The notes below the pieces were generated by a model. The model ran no database searches. It saw nothing but the letters and a program-made list of their open reading frames with translations, and had not been told where the DNA came from. This document shows positions 8,337 to 12,786 of a stretch of DNA of 12,786 nucleotides, one piece after another. This DNA is from Triparma columacea (taxonomy: Eukaryota; Sar; Bolidophyceae; Parmales; Triparmaceae): NCBI GenBank assembly GCA_030267965.1, contig BRYA01001542.1, forward strand, positions 2,966 to 15,751, written 5' to 3'. How positions within the stretch are numbered: position 1 is the stretch's first letter; each line of letters starts with the position of its first letter. The position numbers and the translations under genes are program-made.

Positions 8337-8687
8337 ATGCCTTCTCATTCCTCTCCTCCCTCCTCTCCTCCCTCTTCATCCAATACTCTTCCTTCAAGTC
8401 CCGTCAGAAGTGCACTAACAGAGTCTCCTCGTGACTCTATAATATTCTCCTTAGCCCGTTTTGTAGGTACCCTTGTTGCCCTCGCTTCAATCACCATCCT
8501 TACCGTGCTGATACTGGTATTTAAAGCGCTACTCGTTACTCTTTGCGAAGATACGATACTCGGATTTGGGGGTGTGCTTATGATTGCGACTGTTGTGGTA
8601 GGGGGACTTGTTAAGCAGTACAGTAAGAGCTATGAGGGAGGAGGCTGGAGCTTGTTCTTGGGAATATTGGGGGGGATGGATATGTAA
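8337..8687 (+). CDS. Small two-TM membrane protein of unknown function
   Basis: A 116-aa open frame from the ATG at 8337; the in-frame GTG at 8280 is not needed. Residues 1-33 are Ser/Pro-rich and probably disordered. Residues about 42-70 (LVALASITILTVLILVF core) and about 74-92 (ILGFGGVLMIATVVVGG) are strong hydrophobic segments joined by a very short turn with CED, so the chain probably forms a helical hairpin in a membrane. A short Gly-rich tail follows. I recognise no family. Competing open frames exist on the opposite strand (8397-8191) and in another plus frame (8237-8434). The hydrophobic pattern makes this one the best, but there is no homology support. Confidence 0.45.
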   Translation: MPSHSSPPSSPPSSSNTLPSSPVRSALTESPRDSIIFSLARFVGTLVALASITILTVLILVFKALLVTLCEDTILGFGGVLMIATVVVGGLVKQYSKSYEGGGWSLFLGILGGMDM

Positions 8688-8923
8688 TTGGGAAGATATG
8701 TTATCGTATGAGGGGTGTATGAAACGACCTATAGGAAGCAGGGTTGGGGTTTGGAAATTGAGCAGATAGATGTGCAGATAGATGTGCAAGACGACAATGT
8801 TGTAAAAAATTAAGGACGATGTCCCTGTCTTTTATTTATATGCTATCGTGACTATCGCCATATCCGTGCCATCCACACCTGCACTTTCTACGAACCTCTA
8901 CACTTCTATCCCCTGCCCTTGCC
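8688..8923. other. Convergent 3' region with a 12-bp tandem duplication
   Basis: The region between the membrane-protein stop and the dehydrogenase stop carries both 3' UTRs. The unit gcagatagatgt occurs twice in tandem at 8762-8785. No gene is visible. Confidence 0.6.
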
Positions 8924-10186
8924 CTACTTCTTCTGGTTAAGAAAGTCAATGACGACCCCAAAGTCCTTCTCCCCCATCCCCTGGTCCTCGCACATGGCGT
9001 ATATCTCTTTCGTGAGGTTTCCAAGGGGCGTGGGGCTGCGAACGGACCCGGCGGCGTGGGTGGCGAGCTTGAGGTCCTTGAGCATTAAGGATACACCAAA
9101 ACCATTGTTGTAGTCACGGGAGGCAGGGACATTCTTGAGGGTGGGGGACGGGGAATGGAAGGGCGACGTGTTAATTCCTTGTATAAACCTTCCCGTGTAC
9201 GATACGCAAAGCTCTCTCCCCCCCCCCCCCTCCTCCTCACCTCGCAAACCCCAGGGAAAGGGTTGTAGTTTTCAGAGCTCCAGCACCTGCTAGTGCTCGT
9301 GTTCATGACGCTTGCAAGTGTCTTCGCGTCCAGCCCCAGCTTGGTCCCCATGTTAATGGCCTCCACTACCCCCACCATCTGTATTCCCATGGCTAGGTTG
9401 TTGCAGAGCTTTGTGGACTGCCCAGCGCCATTGTCGCCGCAGTGGATTACGTTGGCACCCATCACCTCGAGGTGGGGACGGGCTGCCTCGAGGTCAGAGG
9501 AGGAACCTCCGACCATAAAGGTTAGGGTTCCGGCCTCAGCACCTTTGACGCCGCCGGATACAGGAGCATCGATTGCACCAATACCAGACGATTGCAGCTT
9601 GCCGGCGAGGGATTTTGAGGTTATGGGATCTATCGTCGAGGAATCTATGAAGAGCTTTGAAGGGGGGGGGGGGAGTTGCAGCGAGGGGCGAGACATCGAA
9701 GGAAGAGGTTAGAGATGATGTTGGGTTCGTCGTTTTGGGTTGAAGCAACCAAGGAAATTTTGTGCCACGTTCTGCCTACACTCGTACAGCCAAGCGCTTC
9801 AATAAGTACCCAAAAACCAATCCAGAGGAATTTTCGCCACATCTCCCTTCCCTCCGTTTACCCCCCCAAGCATACCCTTGACGGGATGGAACCCTTTTTC
9901 TCACCTTCCCCTTCCACCCAGCATCCAGAAGCGTACCAACCGTCTCTTCGACATGAGGTGAGGACGGGAGCATCGTGATAATCGTCTCACAATCCTTAAG
10001 ATCTGCGACTGACGTGACAGGTACCCCACCAGCTGAAGCAACGGCGTCGAGGGAGGCTTGAGACAAGTCAAAGGCAGCAACAGAGGTACCTGAAGCGAGA
10101 AGATTATTCGCCATGAAGCCACCCATATTACCGAGACCGATAAAACCGCATTGGGCGGAGGTCAGGCGCGCAGTACGGGAGAGCAT
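8924..10186 (-). CDS. HIBADH: 3-hydroxyisobutyrate dehydrogenase, mitochondrial
   Basis: The enzyme oxidises 3-hydroxyisobutyrate to methylmalonate semialdehyde with NAD+ in valine breakdown, normally in the mitochondrial matrix. Three exons: 10186-9905, 9654-9241 and 9133-8924; introns of 250 and 107 bp with GTGAG donors, all phase 0. The product is 301 aa, the usual family size. Motifs: NAD-binding GFIGLGNMGG (14-23), IDSSTIDP (97-104), substrate-binding DAPVSGG (123-129), GAGQSTKLCNN (170-180) with the catalytic Lys at 176, and LMLKDLKLA near 248-256. The first 12 residues, MLSRTARLTSAQ, look like a short mitochondrial presequence, so I start at 10186. An in-frame ATG at 10384 would add 66 aa of less typical sequence. 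The segment around the first intron is a few residues shorter than in animal enzymes as I recall them, so a microexon in the 250-bp intron cannot be excluded. Sister enzymes of the beta-hydroxyacid dehydrogenase family are the alternative; SSTIDP and the C-terminal match favour HIBADH. Confidence 0.95.
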
Positions 10187-10449
10187 GCTTTTTAGATTAG
10201 GATGGGATTTTGCTAAACTTACCAATGTGAGATCTGGAGGATACGAGGATACAGGAAGAGAGATCCAAAGGAATGTACATATACGACACACGCGCGTTCT
10301 TGAGTGCATAAATGGTGACTTTTGAGTGACGCTAGCTTTAAAGCAGGATGATGACATGACCGATGTGGCAACCCTCAGCGCCATTCATCCCCATTCAAAC
10401 GTTTATTTACACCGCCTCACCCCCCCCATTATCGTCTTAACATCTCCAG
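10187..10449. promoter_or_regulatory. Shared 5' region between HIBADH and the plastid-protein gene
   Basis: Two genes diverge here. The minus strand carries the HIBADH 5' UTR or an alternative N-terminal extension reaching 10384. The plus strand must carry the start exon of the plastid protein. One candidate is 10312-10325, ATG plus four codons before a GTGACG donor in the right phase. Others split the ATG itself, with AT before GTGAGA at 10226 or before GTGGCA at 10365. On the minus strand 10222-10188 reads GTAAGT ... CCTAATC ... AAAAAG, an intron-like pattern of only 35 bp. Confidence 0.4.
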
Positions 10450-11082
10450 GAAATCCAGTCTTCTCGTCACGTACCTCCTTGCTTCTGGTGTCTCAGCCTT
10501 CACGAGTCCAAATGCCTTCATCCGAAAGTCCACTTCAGTGAACAGTGTCCCGCTTGCCAACGGGAAGATGAGCTTTAACAGGGTGTGCAGAGAGTGGAGG
10601 TGCAAGTACGAGGGGGACAAGAGCACGAGCGAGAGCCTGAGTGCCATCAGTGATGTTGTTGATGAGGTGAGAGGGAGAGGGATGGGGAGGGAAGGAGAAG
10701 GAGGGAGAGGGATGGGGAGGGAAGGAGAAGGAGGGAGAGGGATGGGGATGGAAGGAGAAGGAAGGAGAGGGAGGGCTGGTATGATAAGGAGACGGAGGAG
10801 AAACGCACCGCCTTTAACCCCCCCCCCCTTCCTTATTCCCCCCTCTTCCCCCAAACCCAGTTCCTCCCAGCGATCAAGGGTGTCTCCTCCGATGTTACTG
10901 TTAACCGCCTCGTCTGTGGTGCATGCTTGGACTTCAAGCTCATGGTGACCGTCCCCCTTGATGACTATGGCCCATGGGAAGGTGGAGGACACGTTCCCGA
11001 GTCTGATTTCATTGCAAAGCTCAAGGCCATCGAGGGAGTCTCGCAGGTAGAGACACAAACAATCACCAACATGCTCATCTAA
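10450..11082 (+). CDS. Small plastid-targeted protein, conserved-looking, function unknown
   Basis: Exons 10450-10666 and 10861-11082 are joined by a 194-bp intron (GTGAGA donor, AACCCAG acceptor, phase 0). The first exon opens in mid-protein: [17 protein letters not shown] is a signal peptide followed by a VSAF|TSP cleavage site, then a Ser/Thr/Asn-rich transit segment, the heterokont plastid presequence pattern. The start codon must come from an upstream exon joined at the acceptor ATCTCCAG (10449). The internal ATG at 10568 would remove the presequence. The mature part, about 105 aa, begins near [14 protein letters not shown], continues with [34 protein letters not shown] and a Gly-rich loop, and ends [17 protein letters not shown]. 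The alternation of helix and strand suggests a compact alpha/beta fold resembling a ferredoxin-like or EF1B-GNE fold. That comparison is by eye and I do not assign a function. Cysteines in LVCGACLD could bind metal or form a disulfide. Confidence 0.72.
10671..10775. repeat. 30-bp purine minisatellite in an intron
   Basis: Copies of gagggagaggatggg-type sequence with a 30-bp period occupy 10671-10700, 10701-10730 and 10731-10760, with a partial fourth to about 10775. The third copy differs at one position (gatg for gagg). It fills the first half of the intron of the plastid-protein gene, directly after its donor. On the opposite strand it creates a false Pro/Ser/Ile/Leu-rich open frame. Confidence 0.95.
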
Positions 11083-12015
11083 GCGGATTCTCGAAGTGGG
11101 ACTCAGGGTGGGTTGGGATTAAAGTTATGGTCAAAAGCTTAATCAATCATCCAATCTGCTGACACAAAATTCAATTTCAATTGCGGATTCTGAAGAGGCC
11201 GACCTTTGTGGACTTTCTCTGTTTAATACTTTAGCTTATTCGTCGTTGCCCCCTCCCAAGGCAAACACTTAGTCGTCAATGCTTTGACCTCCTTCACTTG
11301 GCCGCCAACTTCCCCAGCAGGTCTCAATTTTTTTCTGTGTACTGTCGCGTGACCTCCGTTTTATCGTAACGCCCTGTATATACATATATACACCCAATCC
11401 TCCACTTTGCTTTTCATTGCCGTCAAGGTAGCTAGAAGCTCAGAGCAAGCTTGTCCTTTCGGATAGCTTTGGAGGAGGAGAGTCTTGAGAGACTTCTGAA
11501 GGAGTGAGAGGGGTGAGGTTGTGTTAAGGTAAGGATCGACGGAGATGTTTGCCCAATGAAGGGAGGGAGGGGGGGGTAGAGGCTGAGGGAGGGATGGGGA
11601 AAAGGGGGGGAGGGAAGGGAGAAGGAAGGAGACTTGGGGTTTTCCAGGCTTGTTTTTATTATATCTCGTGTCAGTTGTTGAAACGAGCTAAAATTTTACT
11701 ATCGTCGGTCCGCCGTCAATACCCGTCGAAATGAATTATTTCGGCGTCAAGAATCAACGATGTAGAGAGTTAAATTTTCAACCCTCAAAACTCAAGAATA
11801 TCCGGCGTTGTGACAACCGGGCGTGTGGGGGGATTTTGAGAAAATTTCACATTTCTTTTTGTTTCAATGTCGCGCAATCGCAAATTAATTCTGACGTCTA
11901 ACCCCGCCCTCCTTACGCGCACCCACAAAATTTCGCGCACTTGCAGGCATTTTTAACGCCCGAAAACCATCCCAAAAGCACCTCCAGAGGAGTCCTAGCG
12001 ACCTTAATCAACTTC
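11083..12015. other. Gene-poor region left of the satellite
   Basis: No gene is clearly supported. The left part (11083-11360) is the 3' flank of the plastid-protein gene and includes an AT-rich gtatatacatatatac at 11376-11391 nearby. Positions 11549-11640 are a G/A-rich low-complexity tract. An imperfect inverted repeat centred on CGAAAT-gaatt-ATTTCG lies at 11727-11743. From about 11650 to 12015 no open frame or repeat stands out. Confidence 0.5.
11361..11597 (-). CDS. Possible terminal exon on the minus strand (weak)
   Basis: The minus frame ending at TAA 11363-11361 is open for about 108 codons without a useful start codon. Its downstream half reads protein-like (SLKTLLLQSYPKGQACSELL, then KVEDWVYICIYRALR). 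Upstream it runs into a C/T tract with CCCTCAG that could be a 3' splice site near 11598. No family is recognised and no upstream exon was found, so it may be chance openness in biased sequence. Confidence 0.18.
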   Translation of the reverse strand, partial: PSLPQPLPPPPSLHWANISVDPYLNTTSPLSLLQKSLKTLLLQSYPKGQACSELLATLTAMKSKVEDWVYICIYRALR

Positions 12016-12786
12016 GCGGCAAGGCTCCTCCTGCTCGCTTGCATAAATACATCTAGTCGACCGATTTGTGCGTGTAGACCGACCTGTAACACTTCCACGC
12101 ACCTGCACCACTACCTTTCCTTCAAGGCCTGTCAGTGACTTCCTCCCGTTGAGTACCCTCAATCACCACTGCGGCAACGCTCCTCCAGCTTGATTGCATA
12201 AGTACATCTAGTCAACCGATTTGTGCGTGTAGACCGACTCGTCACACCTCCACGCGTCAACACAAGCACCTTTCCTGCAAGGCTTGTCGGTGACTTCCTC
12301 CCGTTGAGTACCCTCAATCACCTCCACAGCAACGCTCCTCCTGCTTGATTGCAGAAATACATCTAGTCAACCGATTCGTGCGTGTAGATCGACCCGTAAC
12401 ACTTCCACGCGTCAGCACCACTACCTTTCCTGCAAGGCCTGTCGGTGACTTCCTCCCGTTGAGTACCCGCAATCACCACTGCGGCAACGCTCCTCCAGCT
12501 TGATTGCATAAGTACATCTAGTCAACCGATTTGTGCGTGTAGACCGACTCGTGACACTTCCACGCGTCAGCACAAGCACCTTACCTGCAAGGCCTGTCGG
12601 AGACTCCCTCCCGTTGAGTACCCTCAATCACCACCGCGGCAACGCTCCTCCAGCTTGAGCGCGTATATATACCGACACTATCGATACGTACGTGTATACC
12701 GACCCGTAACGCTTCTACGCACCTGCATTACTTGCTTGCTTGCAAGGCCTTCTTGGTGACTCTCCATCTCAGAGCAGTTTCGGCGA
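12016..12786. repeat. 155-bp tandem satellite, five monomers, reaching the window end
   Basis: Monomers start at 12016, 12171, 12326, 12481 and 12636, each exactly 155 bp apart, with anchors gcggcaacgctcctcc, acatctagtcaaccgat, gtgcgtgtagaccgac and cccgttgagtaccctcaatcac. Monomers 1 and 3 share variants (ctcctcctgct, aaatacatc, gtaacacttcc, caccactacc), while 2 and 4 share others (ctcctccagct, aagtacatc, cacaagcacc). This is an A-B-A-B order with a 310-bp higher unit. Monomer 5 is diverged in its first half, for example cgcgtatatataccgac. The period is not a multiple of three and no frame persists across monomers, so it is non-coding satellite. The array is cut by the window end. Confidence 0.95.

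Noticed and set aside
9293..9712. 139-codon plus-strand frame
   Set aside because: It is antisense to HIBADH exon 2, whose catalytic motifs are unmistakable.
10429..11058. 209-codon minus-strand open frame across the plastid-protein gene
   Set aside because: It is antisense to two well-supported exons and runs through the 30-bp minisatellite, which yields repeated Ile-Pro-Leu-Pro-Pro-Ser units. The plus strand has matched splice phase and a signal peptide.
12016..12786. CRISPR array or tandem small-RNA genes
   Set aside because: The whole 155-bp monomer is repeated, with no short repeat/unique spacer pattern. No pol III A/B box or tRNA-like motif was found.

Overview
The window looks like nuclear DNA of a eukaryotic alga with a secondary (red-type) plastid, most likely a heterokont (ochrophyte: diatom, bolidophyte or relative). 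The reasons are short introns of about 107-250 bp with GTGAG-type donors and CTAAC-like branch points, a BspA-type leucine-rich-repeat relic, and two proteins that begin with a signal peptide followed directly by a Phe-based transit motif of the ASAFAP kind. The species cannot be named from the sequence.

Layout, left to right: a minus-strand inositol polyphosphate 5-phosphatase (182-1285); a broken leucine-rich-repeat fragment (1389-1707, +) lying against its 5' end; a plastid-targeted S4-domain RNA-binding protein with a CysRS-like tail (2119-3027, +); a large minus-strand gene (8109 down to 3877) that I assemble from eight exons, one intron boundary being ambiguous, encoding about 1,110 residues of unrecognised function; a small two-TM membrane protein (8337-8687, +) divergent from it; a three-exon minus-strand 3-hydroxyisobutyrate dehydrogenase (10186 down to 8924); a two- or three-exon plus-strand gene for a small plastid-targeted protein (10450-11082); a gene-poor stretch (11083-12015); and a tandem satellite with an exact 155-bp period running off the right end (12016-12786).

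How the genes relate: they are unrelated single-copy eukaryotic genes, not an operon. Two divergent pairs share 5' regions: the large gene with the two-TM gene, and the dehydrogenase with the small plastid protein. The dehydrogenase belongs to mitochondrial valine catabolism, the phosphatase to phosphoinositide turnover, and the S4 and small proteins probably act in the plastid.

The least ordinary parts are the last coding exon of the large gene, whose 3' portion with its stop codon is repeated downstream in three further copies (3139-3875); the 155-bp satellite with alternating A/B monomers; the S4 plus CysRS-tail architecture; the small plastid protein whose start codon must come from an upstream exon; and introns carrying G-runs after the 5' splice site and C-runs before the 3' splice site. 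All intron positions are my own reading of splice motifs and phase; no transcript evidence was available.
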